Shown here one piece after another: positions 1-11,254 of a stretch of 64,000 bases of DNA. Position 1 is the first letter of the stretch. Every line of letters begins with the position of its first letter. The stretch spans positions 78,334 to 142,333 of the forward strand of contig NCSJ02000087.1 of the NCBI GenBank assembly GCA_002812745.2. Direction: 5' to 3'. Under the pieces are notes generated by a model. It saw only the letters and a list, made by a program, of their open reading frames with translations. It made no database searches and had not been told where the DNA came from. Both the position numbers and the translations under genes were made by a program. The stretch comes from Scytalidium lignicola (Eukaryota > Ascomycota > Leotiomycetes).

Positions 1-29
1 TATTGGTGCGGCATAGTTAAAAAGGGAAT

Positions 30-351
30 TTAACTTGTCGAATTCCTCGAGCCTTTGGACAATGCATTATCTTTGACGCCGCTGGCCTGTCCAATTTGAT
101 TGGTATAGGCGCTGTGAGCGCTTCGTGACGATGCCATCACACGAGCTGGCGCATAAAGGGGCTTATTTGACCAACGACCATCAAGATCACACTCTGTCGC
201 GCGTTTGACGGGTCTCTTCTTGGTCGCCTTAGTGTGGATTGGTTTTAAGCTATTGGGATTGGAAAAGTTCTCGAAGCTAACAGGGAGCTGCTATTGAGGA
301 GGTCGCGCTTCGCTTTGATACGTGGCTCTTGCCGGCGTATATCTTCAACAT
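30..351 (-). pseudogene. Possible broken N-terminal exon or small gene at window edge
   Basis: I do not recognise this one. On the minus strand an ATG at 351 opens a basic, Ser/Lys-rich frame that hits a stop just after a GGG run (plus strand 283-285). Shifting by one base at that run gives a continuous frame to a TAA at 30-32, about 106 residues in all, with protein-like composition rich in K, R, S and N. Either the run is miscounted in the assembly, or this is a real frameshift, or a short intron is hidden here. The real product may also continue beyond the left edge. No domain is visible. Plus-strand frames over the same bases look like noise. From 352 to 777 I see nothing convincing. Confidence 0.22.
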
Positions 352-777
352 ATGTAGGTGTCTTCTTTTACAGATTATCAACATCATTGGTTCTTGTTAC
401 CTGCGGCCATTTCTCTTTTTGTTTTGTCATGAAATTGGGTTGGTGAAGCAACACCAGTTACCTGTGCGGCGTAAACAGTGCCACCAACTTGGTAACTGTA
501 GAGCTGTCTTTGATTAGTATGTTGGTGGCCCCCTTTCCAATTATTGCATCGTGTAACTCCTCTTCTGCAAGAATATCACATTGTGAGCATCCTGGATCGA
601 AAATTTGGGTGGAAGACTTCAGACAATTAAATCAAGAAATGAATTTCTTTTAGCTACTATGAACGTTTCCGTTACTGTCTGGAAGATACGTTAGGAGAAT
701 ATCTCAAATGACAATTGTGCTGGGCAGTATTCCCAGTGGTTGTAGACTCAAATTTAAAACGTAACCCTGTTAGAAGT

Positions 778-1789
778 CTAGAATATCCCTTCTTTATCTC
801 CAAACCTATTCTCAATCAAGAAATCTCGAATAATATTCCAGTCCCGACATTGATGCTTTGAACCCGCTCCAGAAAAGCCACCAGTTGCACGTCCGGTTCC
901 ATCTGGCACATTGGCATAGTCCAATGTAGTATCCCCTGCGCAGAGGATACTTTGCCTTACTAGAACCGACATCTCTTTAGCATAGGCTAGGGATAAGAAG
1001 ACAAGATTATAATTGGATGGATGCTTACTATAATCAAGACAATGGTATTCATGGCCACCGCCAGCAAATCGCGATTTATCCCCTCTAGAATACTTCACAA
1101 TGACATCTCTTAAACCCCCTGTGGCATATGTTAAATATGCTTAACACCTTGTAGTTACAACAAAATATCTTACTAAACAATGAAGCTGGTGTGTCATCGA
1201 TGTAGAGTATATCTCTGTGTTCTCAGGATCACCAAGCAGAGGCTTGCTTTCTGGCACATCATACTGCCTGGGGTTTGGAACGCGGACAAATCCAGCTCCA
1301 ACTTATGTCAACATATTAGCATATTTATACATAAGGAAGCTACATAGTCGAGTCTTTACTTGGCATCATCTGCTTCCATAGCTGATCGCCAAGGATTCCA
1401 TCATCTTCATACTTCGTGGGGAATTCAAATGCAACTTCTACTATCGGTACTGCACCACATAGTCAGTGTTATACGGCGCAAGGTAGATTCTTGTTCAGTC
1501 TACACTAACTCTCTGGAAAGAAAGCTTGTGGAGGCAAGAGGCTGTTGGTTTTAGAGCTTGAATTCGAGATTAGTGGCTTGAGTATGTAGATCATAATTAT
1601 GTATGAAGGTGCAAGTAGCACTATAACAATAATTGAAATCCATATAAATTTGTTGCTTCTTTCCAGCCTCAATCTTTGGAATTGTAGCCAGGAAATACCC
1701 CTTTTTCTCTCATCCTTGTCCTCGGGAGCAATTGGCGCATACATAGCGCTGCCGTTCATTTTGGTCCAGAAAAGAGAAAAGCGAGGCAT
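778..1789 (-). CDS. UstYa-family (DUF3328) membrane protein
   Basis: Five exons can be followed: 1789-1510, 1440-1360, 1301-1174, 1118-1029 and 959-778. The product, about 253 aa, has a short cytosolic N-terminus with an Arg/Lys-rich stretch, one membrane segment (about residues 50-75), and the family's two HxxHC motifs, HQLHC and HEYHC. A late HQCRDW motif follows a CAGDTTL segment. UstYa proteins take part in oxidation and cyclisation of ribosomal peptides (ustiloxin, cyclochlorotine-type pathways) and in other secondary metabolism, acting in the secretory pathway. The motifs make the family assignment firm; the substrate is unknown. The sum of exon lengths is one base short of a multiple of three. 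The mismatch lies at the exon 3/4 junction, beside a five-base C run (1115-1119), so this is either an assembly miscount or a real lesion. No precursor-peptide gene is visible nearby. Confidence 0.85.
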
Positions 1790-2183
1790 GCTAGCTTTGA
1801 ATATGTGGGTTTACACCATCACATAAAGAACACCTACTGCTATAATCCTGGCAGTATGAAAGATCATCTGATAAATTATTTCGATGGTGGGCTATATTGA
1901 TGTGCATAGGCTAATGACAAAGGCAGCTTTACGGCCGAAAGACTATTGATATATGACCCGAGCATGCAAGGGATCAGACTCAAGAGAACAAAGCCAGGCT
2001 TAATTTAGACGATTATTCTGATTGGTATCTCAAAGTTTCTAGGCAAATGCATAAAATGCATTTTAAANTTTTTTTGGTACAGCTTAACCACCATAATTTC
2101 CAACTAGGACACAATAACGGCTTCGTATTGATATGGGATTATGAATGCTCTAAATTTATGTCGCATCTTCAACAAGCTAACCT
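1790..2183. other. Intergenic, upstream of UstYa gene
   Basis: This stretch lies between the 5' end of the UstYa gene and the 3' end of the GDSL hydrolase gene. It holds one N (2068) beside T and A runs. I see no gene or clear signal beyond its being the probable promoter of the UstYa gene. Confidence 0.4.
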
Positions 2184-3703
2184 TCAAACCTTTGTGCCGG
2201 ATCGACCAATATGCGGCGGCTCAAAGAATATATCTAAGGGGAAAGCAGCAGCAATTGCATCATATCCTGCATCATTAGGATGCAGATAATCTCCCGAGTT
2301 ATACAGAGGATTCAGTTGCGTGTGGTTCTTTGGGTCTCTAACAATCGCATCGAAGTCAATGACATCGTCAAATGTACCGCTATGCCGAATGAAGTCATTT
2401 ACTCTTTGCCTCGTCTGTTCTCGAAGAGGATCCGAATATGGCTGGATAGCAGTGCTTGGAGCATTGAATGGGGTTATCGTGGCTGCGAAGATTGGAATTC
2501 CAAATGTGTGGACTCGCTCAACAATCTGCTTGTATGCCTGGATCAATCGATCTCCAGTGAAGGTCTGGTTAGCCACTGTTGCGTCAGCGGTCCCAATGTC
2601 ATTTACACCTTCAAATATCATGGCGTATTTGACACCGGATTGGGCTAGAACATCACGATCAATGCGACCGAGGGCATTGGGTCCTAGTCCGTCATAGAGG
2701 ATGCGGTTGCCACCTGCTGCTTGGTTGACAACGGCGATATTAGCAGTGCTTGCGTTCTTTTGCATCTTTGCGAGCACAAGATCTGGCCACCTAATATGAC
2801 ATTAGTTACCGTAGTGGGAGTCTTAAGCCGCCTGATAACGAACCTGTTGTTCGCATTGTTATCACTGCCTCGACCATCCGTGATACTGTCCCCAACAATA
2901 ACAAATGCTGAATCTTGAGGTGGGACAAATGCCTCAACCGCACTCAAAAAGAACCTTCAAAAATTTCTGTTAGCTGCTGCGACGAGCTGCACTCAAATGG
3001 ATTCATACCAATGAGCGGCATTTTGTGTAGAAGGATCAGTCATGTTGGCTGCAGTGGTATAATCACCGAAAGAATACCAAGTAGTTGTACGACTACCTGG
3101 ATGAGAGGTGATGAAGTTGCTCGCCTGGCCTTCAGCAAGGTACATGGTGACTGAGATCATCTGAAGTGGCTTGATTGCGAAATTTAGAGGATCTGAGACG
3201 GCGAGAGCACCGTTAGGGATCACAAAGGATTCATTACCGCTGAAAGTCAACGTATGGATAGAATGGGGCTGAACCGCAGGGCTGCCAGCAACTCCGTCCT
3301 GAGGCTGAGCAACTGTGACTTTAGTAATGGGTAAATCATTGAGGCCAAATGCATTTGATATCCTAAGTCGAATCTTGCTCGCACCAATTGACATGTGGAG
3401 AGTCTGTCGAATGGTGGAATTGTGAAAGACGAGGTCGGTCTCATTCTATACAGGAGAGCAGGGTCAATACTCGCACGCCAAAATCGATATAAAACCAAGC
3501 AGGGGTAGGGAACCAACGAAGGGAGGATTGGGTAGGTTTGCAAACTCAGTCAATTGGGGCATTGCCGTCCAGGTGTCAACCCAGTGCAAGTCAGGGTCAG
3601 AGTTGCGACTGTGGACAGTGCGGCGAGTTGGAGAGGCCATTGTTCCGTGGAACAGCGCCAGGAAGAGCACAAGCACGAGACGAGCAAAAGATGTAGCTGC
3701 CAT
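2184..3703 (-). CDS. Secreted GDSL/SGNH-family acylhydrolase
   Basis: Four exons (3703-3518, 3445-3009, 2954-2844, 2790-2184) join in frame to a 446 aa protein. I chose the ATG at 3703 because it has a good start context and opens directly into a signal peptide (residues 1-24, hydrophobic VLVLFLALF). An upstream ATG at 3739 would put charged residues ahead of it. SGNH signatures are clear: block I GDSITDG with nucleophile Ser231, an NQAAGGNR glycine block, the GVND block with its Asn, and the C-terminal DYLHPND block giving Asp412 and His415. The N-terminal 200 residues look like an accessory beta-rich part. Expected role: extracellular ester hydrolysis (lipid or acetylated plant polysaccharide); the substrate cannot be read from sequence. 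It is divergent from the carboxylesterase gene at 4906. Confidence 0.88.
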
Positions 3704-4905
3704 GGCTGAAGATACTTCTCCAGGCAACGCTGGTATCACAAGAGCAAGAGACCAATTGACAGGAGCATCGAAGAAAGAGAGAATATATATAGAGCATACG
3801 AACCTGAGAGCTACGTTGACTCTCTCTGTTCTCTCTGCAGGTCCGGTGAATACTGGCTAAAGTATTTCTACACAAATCACATATCTGGTGCCATTCCCAA
3901 GCAGGCTGCTAGCTTCTGAGAGCTTGGCCCGAGGCGACTTCCCCGCGTTCATCGCATATGAACAAGGAGACACACCCAAGACATTGCAAAATTGTGCAGG
4001 AGCCTCAGCTTGGTCGGACTGGTCAAGCTTTTCTCCTTGCCCCACCATGTCTTCCCCAGCCACAGTCATCAACTCAGATAGACCGTCCTGGTTAATCGAT
4101 GCCCCTTTCGCCATCATGCTCTCTCCATTTTGTGGAATGTTCTGAGGAGCAGTCTATTGACGGGATTGCCTTGAGCCTAGACGTCTTTAGATACGATCAT
4201 CGCCGGTCGGATGGAGAGAAAAGTACTGTAATTAGGAAGACAAGGGTGCAGATAATTTAGCCTGAGCCACTGGTAATGTTCAGTCGAGCATACGGTCCCG
4301 AGAGTCCTAAACTCCGGGGAGAGGGGATCTCCCGCTCCGCTGCTTCAACACGTGATCGCTAGCTCTCAGCTCGAGGTGGCTTTAATCCACCCCCGCCGCT
4401 TCTCCACACTTCACTTGACCAGTATTTGCCGGTGGTGCTCTTCATGCACCTGTTAGTACCGGAATCTCGACACCTCCCAAGCGTCTCAGCTTCAGCTATG
4501 CTCTTCATGCATGCTCTTCATGCAAAATCCAGTCATTACATTACGTCTTTGGACCGCGTTGTATGGTTACGTATCTGCATCGTCACTTGGAGCTACAAAG
4601 CTTCATAATTCGCAGTAGCTCCAATAGTTCTCTAGCCTGTCGGCAAAACTCATCGCTCAATAGCGCACCGGCTGAATGGAAGAATAAGTATTGCCAAATT
4701 TCTTCAAATTTTCCTGGAATTGGCTTGCAGGACCTATCCCTAAACGGAGAAAGCTTAGTGCTTTAATTATGATTATGAAGCTGCTTTGTTCTCTTATTAT
4801 CAGCTGGTTCCCCTGCAGGAACATGCTGTTGTTGGTAGGTCGCTCTCCAAATTCATACCTAGCTGTATTGCACGTCGGAATCACTTTTGTCAATTTCTAC
4901 AAAGC
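3704..4905. promoter_or_regulatory. Shared divergent upstream region of two secreted esterases
   Basis: This 1.2 kb region separates the divergent GDSL hydrolase (minus) and carboxylesterase (plus) genes. A TATATATA box lies at about 3784-3791, some 80 bp upstream of the GDSL start on the minus strand. Small overlapping frames on both strands at 3857-4145 show no family features. Shared regulation of the two esterases is an inference from the layout. Confidence 0.4.
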
Positions 4906-7046
4906 ATGGGAATGTTGCTTAAGACAACTCTTGTTTCTGTTTCCTTGGCCTTGCGTGCCCTTGCGGGCCTAGCTAGCAGTACAATTGCCACGAATGACCA
5001 GTTTTCTATGACATACCTCTTCCAAAACAACCTCAACTTCACGGATGACTACAATCATGTCGGAGCCATTCTTCTGAGTGCGATGCGTCCTGCAGATGCT
5101 GGCCAAGCATGTGTGAGCCTGAACGAGGCTCTTATCCCAGCATCGACTTTACAACAGCATGCTGAGGACTTTTATTACCAGCTAGCATATAACACTTATG
5201 TCGGCCGTGCTGATGCCAATCAGCAGTATTGGATCGCTGGTGGCCAGGTTGTTTCCGTTGGGCCTGTCGTTGGTGACCTTATTTTCTCCTCTCCTAAAAG
5301 TGCAAACGCCAAACTTCCTGTATTGTGCACACAATCAGACATGCAAAATGACCCTTCGGCTGTTGCTACCAGCACCAATGGGATCACGGTAGTTTCAGGA
5401 CCAAATACCTATGTTGGCTTCCGAAATCAGAAGTCCTTCCGCTTCCAAGGGATTCCTTTCGCGGACCCCCCTACCCGATTTAAGTTCTCAACTATGTACT
5501 CAGGCAGGGGAGAAACAATCAAGGCCACTGAATATGGTCCTGATTGTGCACAACCAAATGAGGGTAGCGAAAACTGCCTCTTCCTTAATATCCAAACCCC
5601 ATTTCTTCCCAGGCAAAGACGGAGAAATGACCTGCGTCCTGTTATGTTCTGGATCTATGGAGGCGGCTTTACTGGTGGATCTGGAGCATCTTCTGGGAGT
5701 GATGGAGGACAATTGGCTTCTCGTGAGGACATTGTGGTTGTCTCAATCAACTACCGTCTGTCCACTCTTGGATTCTTGGCAATTCCTGGTACTCGTATCA
5801 GAGGGAACTTTGGTATATCTGATCAAGTTACTGCGCTTCAGGTGAGTAACTAGACCGTTTTGATAATGGGTAGGAATCACACTGACTTGCGCAGTGGGTA
5901 ATCGATCACATAGCCGAATTCGGCGGCGATCCGCACCAGATCACAATCATTGGCGAGTCCGCCGGGGCTGGATCCGTGCGAACACTCCTTGGCTCTCCTA
6001 AAGCTCTTCACAAATTCCAAGGAGCCATATCTATGTCAAATCTTGGGGGCGGTGTTGATCTTGGATTGAGTGGCAACTATGCCACGACCTACAGCTCTTA
6101 CCTCACTGTTGAGGAGTCTTATCAGATAGCTGGACAAGCTATTTTCCAGGATGCGGGGTGCACAAACGCTACCCTCGATCTCCAGATCCAATGTTTAGAA
6201 TCACAACCTGCCCTAAAAATCGTCAATCTCCCCACGGTTGCCCGTTATGTGGTTCAGGATGGCACATATGTGAACACGGAAAACCTTGATGTGGCTAACA
6301 AGAATGGTAGTGCGGCATATGTTCCCGTCATTTTTGGCAATGTGAAGAACGACGGTGCTTCATTTTCAACATATCCAACGACTCCAGTGACTACCGAAGT
6401 GGAAGGCATAATGGCGTCCCTTGGAATCTCTGAGGCTTATGCTAATGACATTATCAACTCTGGACTGTTTCCATACTATGATACTGGAAATGTGACACTA
6501 GACTCATTCAATGTCTCTCAGAGAGTTGCAACTGATAATCAATTCTTATGCATTGATGAGGCAACAATGTATGCTGGTTTCAAATCTGGCGCATTTCCGT
6601 CAACATACTATTACCAGATGCAACGGTCCTCTAACGGGTACGACCCCAATGGACTAGGAGGACCGCCAGTTGAGCCTGGATACCCATATGGTAACCCAAA
6701 TCTTCCATACTTCAAACTTCACGGCGCAGACATGCCATGGGTTTTTGGAAATCTCTCCCCACTTCGTGATGTTAATGATTTATACTCCACGCAGCTAACT
6801 TCCGGCTACTTTGCCGAATTTGTGAAAAGCGGGCAACCAAACCCTTCAGAAAGCTATCTTAAAGTTCGAGGTTATCATACCGCTCTTGCGGCGGTTCAGG
6901 AAACCGGACCTTGGCCTGCTGTCAATAGTGATAAAGGACCTATGAAACTTCTCGACTACCCATCTTACACTGACAATTTTCAAGATATGCCACAGTGTTT
7001 GTTCTTAAATTATTCTATCTCCTATTATTTAGATGGTGGTCTGTAA
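4906..7046 (+). CDS. Secreted type B carboxylesterase/lipase (N-extended fungal type)
   Basis: Two exons (4906-5841 and 5895-7046; intron with GTGAGT donor) give 695 aa. The ATG at 4906 opens a signal peptide (LKTTLVSVSLALRALAGLA). Residues about 25-185 form an N-terminal extension without a clear domain. The alpha/beta-hydrolase part starts around a GFRNQKSFRFQGIPFADPP segment, typical of the cholinesterase/type B family. The oxyanion-hole region is YGGGFTGGS, the nucleophile elbow is GESAGAGS with Ser334, and the catalytic His is probably His588 in LHGADMPWVFG. The usual DEG acid motif reads NDG here, so the acid would be Asp465 rather than Glu. Expected role: hydrolysis of carboxylic esters outside the cell. 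It converges with the release factor gene, 178 bp apart. Confidence 0.9.
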
Positions 7047-7224
7047 TAGGATTGAAAATCCCAACATTTAATGTTAGTAGTTAATGAATAAAAAATGGCC
7101 GATCCTTTTGCTTCCCTGTTTCTGAACGAGCGAAGCCTTAATTGTACTGTACATATGATATCAGTCTATTCATTCTATAATAATACATAATTTCCGCCCC
7201 TAATAGTACATAGATAGGTTCGAC

Positions 7225-8555
7225 TTATTTCGCGCCCGTTTCTGCTTCCTCTTCGGCTATCAGTGCCTCAATTTCTCTCTCTCCAAACCACCCTTTCACA
7301 CTTTCAATGATCTTCTCCAATTCGTCCCCCCCCTCCATAACATCATCGAGGTTGTGAACACTCACTCCACTCCTATGATCTGTAACTCTCTGCTGTCCCC
7401 AGTTATATGTTCGAACTTTATCACCCCTACCCATCTTCGCCACACCAACCACACTTCTTCTTAGGTTCATCCTCTCCTCCTCTCGGGCCTCCCTCCTAGC
7501 CTGTGCTAATCTTGATCTAAGTACCTGCCATGCTTTCTCCCTATTCTTATGTTGAGATCTAGAATCCTGCATGCTGACTACCGTGTTAGTCGGAATATGA
7601 GTCAATCGTATAGCTGAATCCGTAGTGTTGACGTGTTGTCCACCAGCTCCCCTAGCTCTCATAACATCTGTCCGGACATCCAAAGGGTTGACGTAATAGT
7701 CACTATTGGGATCGTTGAAGTCGGCCTCCCATATTTCCTGGCCTTCACCCCCTGAGTTCGGGAAACTAGGTAATACTAACACACTGACGGCACTCGTATG
7801 CGTCCGGCCTTTACTCTCAGTTGCAGGTACACGCTGTACTCGATGTACACCAGCTTCGCTTCGAAGTTCCCCGTATGCTCCAGGGCTCTCAACTTCCAAG
7901 ATTGCCTCTGAAAGTGGCGCTTCTCCGTTCGCATCAGTATCACCGTCTGCGGTCTCATATTTCAGTATTGACGTGCGCATTTTCTTCCGAGCACAATATG
8001 CCTTGTACATGCGAAGAAGATCTCCAGCAAAAAGGGCTGCTTCGCCTCCTCCAGCTCCGGGTCGTATTTCAATTAAACAAGGAAGCTCAGCAAAGGGATG
8101 CTTTGGTGTAAGAGCAGTAGCTAGGGCCTGAGACACAGTATCCAATTGAGTAGCAGTGTATTCAAGGTCCTCAACGGCAAGTTGACGGAGTTCCTCATCA
8201 GTGCTGGGGTCCTTAAGAAGTGCATTGAGTTCTGCCAGAGAATTCTTCGTGCTCTCCCATTCCTTCAAAGCTGCTGTCAAGCCTTGTAATTCACCAATTC
8301 GTTTCGCAATCTTTGCATCGAAACTTTCTGATGTTTGTTTAACTAATCTATCGTGTTCAGATGCCAATTTTTGCGCTCTTACGAGCAGGATTGGTGAAAA
8401 GGAGCCATGACCTGCAATTAGCTGTTAGATTTTACCCGTGAGACACTAAAAGTAAGGGAGAACGGACCGGTGCTTGCAAACCTTAGCTGTCGCAGTCTAC
8501 CGGTATTTAATAGTGCTCTTAAACATCTTCTCTGAGTCCAGGAAGCGCCGAACAT
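7225..8555 (-). CDS. MRF1: Mitochondrial peptide chain release factor 1
   Basis: Two exons (8555-8468 and 8411-7225) joined by a 56 nt intron (donor GTCCGT, acceptor GCAG) give 424 aa. The first exon supplies an Arg/Ser/Thr-rich, acid-poor leader (QRRCLRALLNTGRLRQLRFA), as expected for mitochondrial import; without it the frame has no ATG at its front. The GGQ motif that triggers peptidyl-tRNA hydrolysis is at residues 286-288 (RGAGGQHVNTTDSA). The PCRF-type domain (GAGGGEAALFAGDL) lies before it, and the basic C-terminal tail has an RSVVGVAKMGRGDKVRTYN stretch. It ends translation at UAA/UAG in mitochondria. It shares a 283 bp divergent upstream gap with the gamma-glutamyltransferase gene. 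Confidence 0.93.
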
Positions 8556-8838
8556 ATTCAGGTTGCGTTCGAACCATATTCTTTTCTAATGCTTCACGAC
8601 TTCCACGAGGCTGAGCAGAGTGATTGGATACTTCCGACCGCCTTCCTATTGCGGGAACGGCAAATGGGGGGCTTCAATAGTTCATTGGAGGGGGTGACTA
8701 TCTGCCGAGTTCCGCCTTGCAAGAGTGGGAAGGAGTTCAGTACATCTAAGACCGTTTCATTTTCGTAATTGTATTAATTTTTTTAATTGTAGATATCTTG
8801 GACAATTCCTGTCAGAACCCACCTAATCATCCCCAAAA

Positions 8839-10814
8839 ATGCCTTTGAACCGCGATTCAGTGTTCCCCGCCACGGCTGAGGACTGGCAGCCTTTCCATAG
8901 TAGGCGAAGCGTTGTCCATAGTACTGAGGGCATAGTAGCATGTACTCAACCTCTTGCTGCGAGATGTGGTTTGAAAATCCTGGAAGCAGGAGGAAATGCT
9001 GCTGTGAGTTCCTCATACAGAAATGCTAGCTGTCGATCTCACTAACATGTTGTAGGATGCAGCTGTAGCAGTGGGTGAGTGAGTCAAACCAATTGAAAGA
9101 GTCTTGCTCATAGATATACAGCTGCTGGTCTAAATTTGACCGAACCTTGCTCCACAGGAATTGGTGGTGATATGTTTTGTCTTTTCTATGACGCAAAAAC
9201 CAAGAAGGTAGAGGCTATGAACGGATCTGGTCGAGCGGGGATGAAATATTCCCTTGAAAATGTCCGCAGCAAATTAGGACTTAAGGAAGGAGAAGAGGGG
9301 AGGATCCCTCTCAAGAACCCTCTGACAGTTACTGTACCAGGCGCGGCAGCTGGCTGGGTGGATACTGTCGAGAGATTCGGTAGTGGGAAGCTGACCTTGG
9401 AACAAATCCTGACACCTGCAATCGAAATGGGTGAAAAGGGATACCCCATTTCTGATATAGCATCTCACGGGGTAATTAGAATTCTCTTTAAGAATCTATG
9501 ATTATATGCTGATATTTCTTCTAGTGGAGATCTGGAGCCCAGTCTTTAATGGGGGCGTCGCCAAATTATGCGGAACTGCTCATAAAAGATGATGCTGCCC
9601 CAGGAGGCTACAGAGGGCCAAAACCCGGCGAGCTATTCAAAGCACCAAATCTCGCTCTAACATTCAGAACTCTTGCAAAGGAGGGCAAGAAAGGATTCTA
9701 CACTGGCAGAATTGCCGAGCAGATTGTTAAAGTTGTTCAAGATCAAGGAGGAATGCTCGAACTGGAAGACTTGCAACGTCATATGGAGTTAGGCACTGAG
9801 CCTGTGGAACCCATATCCTACGTTTTCAGAGGTCAGGGTTATGGGAAAACCAAGGGGAAGTTTACTGAGTCCGATCAGGGTGACCATGGCGTGGAAGTTT
9901 GGGAACATCCACCGAACGGTCAGGGAATAGTCGCCCTCATGACTCTCGGGATTATGGAAGCCCTGGAAGAAGCTGGAAAGATCCCAACTTTCAAAGAGAA
10001 CGAGCACAACTCCGCTGAATATCTGCATGCTATCATTGAGTCACTCCGTATTGCTTTTGCAGACGCAAGTTGGTGGGTATCAGACCCTGCCTGCTCCAAG
10101 ATCCCGATGAAAGAACTAGTATCCAAGGAGTATCTCGCTGAACGGGCCAAGCTCTTTGATCCAACAAAAGCGTCAAAGGAAATCTTTGATGTCGGAAGTC
10201 CAGCTCATAACCACTGTGACACGGTCTACTTCTCAGTATCTGACAAATATGGCAATGCAATTTCTTTTATCAATTCTAATTTTATGGGATTTGGCTCTGC
10301 TATCATTCCAAAAGGTTGCGGCTTTTCATTACAAAACCGGGGTGGAAACTTTAGCCTTGTCAAAGGTCACCCAAATGCAATTGCTCCAGGAAAGAGGCCA
10401 TATCATACAATCATCCCAGCACTAACCACCAATGTTCATGATGGAAGTCTACACTCCGTCTATGGAGTTATGGGTGGCTTCATGCAACCACAGGGTCACG
10501 TACAGGTCCTTCTTAATATGCTTGCATTCAAATACAATCCCCAAGCTGCCTTAGATGCGCCAAGAATCTGCATTGGTGCAGATCAAATTCCAGGTTCCAG
10601 CCAAGGACAAAAAGTCTTTTTGGAAGATGGTATCAGTGATGAAGTCTGCGAGAAACTGAAGGCTATGGGACATGAAGCTGTGATTTTAAGAGGATATATG
10701 GAAAATACTATGTTTGGCAGAGGCCAGGTAATCAGGGCACATGAAGAAGATGGCCAGATAATATATTCAGCAGGCAGTGACCCTCGAGGTGATGGAGGTG
10801 CCTATCCTGCATAA
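8839..10814 (+). CDS. Gamma-glutamyltransferase-like Ntn hydrolase (YwrD-type)
   Basis: Four exons (8839-9003, 9056-9074, 9122-9471, 9525-10814; exon 2 is only 19 nt) give 607 aa in frame. Landmarks: DAAVAVAAGLNLTEP and CSTGIGGDMF near the N-terminus, a PGAAAGWVDT segment, and CDTVYFSVSDKYGNAISF, whose Thr411 is the expected self-cleavage nucleophile of the small subunit. The GGFMQPQGHVQ segment near the C-terminus is typical of the YwrD-like branch rather than classical secreted GGT. There is no signal peptide or membrane anchor, so a cytosolic enzyme acting on gamma-glutamyl compounds such as glutathione is likely. The exact substrate is not known for this branch. Confidence 0.92.
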
Positions 10815-11254
10815 AGGCTATAACTTCAAACATGTTTAGATATCCTAATTTATAGCAACTAGTGGGGCGATAGTAAATAAAATTTCATAGAGATATCACA
10901 TATTTCAGGAGGGTCAGGCATTATTGGCTTCATAGCTATATTACAGGTTTCTAAATAGAGAGCATCAGGAGATTTGCTCTTGATCCCCAATGAGATAGTC
11001 CACCACACTCCGTCTGTAGCAAAGCTGAAATCCCGATTCCCAAATACAGAACTGACCCCTTGTAAATGATCGTGGTTCTTCTATGACGTGCATTCCTGCC
11101 AACTATGCTATCATGGACTCCGTATAATACAAGTGGAAATGATTCAGATGTTGATTTTGTGGGTATTGAACCTTGACCAACTCCAAACGCCTCCTGTCAA
11201 ATGAAATTAACAAAAGCACCCTCCTTCTTACCACATGGTGATATATATATCCCT
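10815..11254. other. Convergent intergenic gap
   Basis: This lies between the 3' ends of the gamma-glutamyltransferase-like and PNUTS-like genes. It is AT-rich with no open frame of note; it should hold the two 3' untranslated regions and poly(A) sites. I see nothing else. Confidence 0.5.

Noticed and set aside
3857..4145. Overlapping small frames on both strands between the esterases
   Set aside because: Neither has a family, splice context or repeat structure; a peptide precursor for UstYa was considered but no Kex2-spaced repeats are present.
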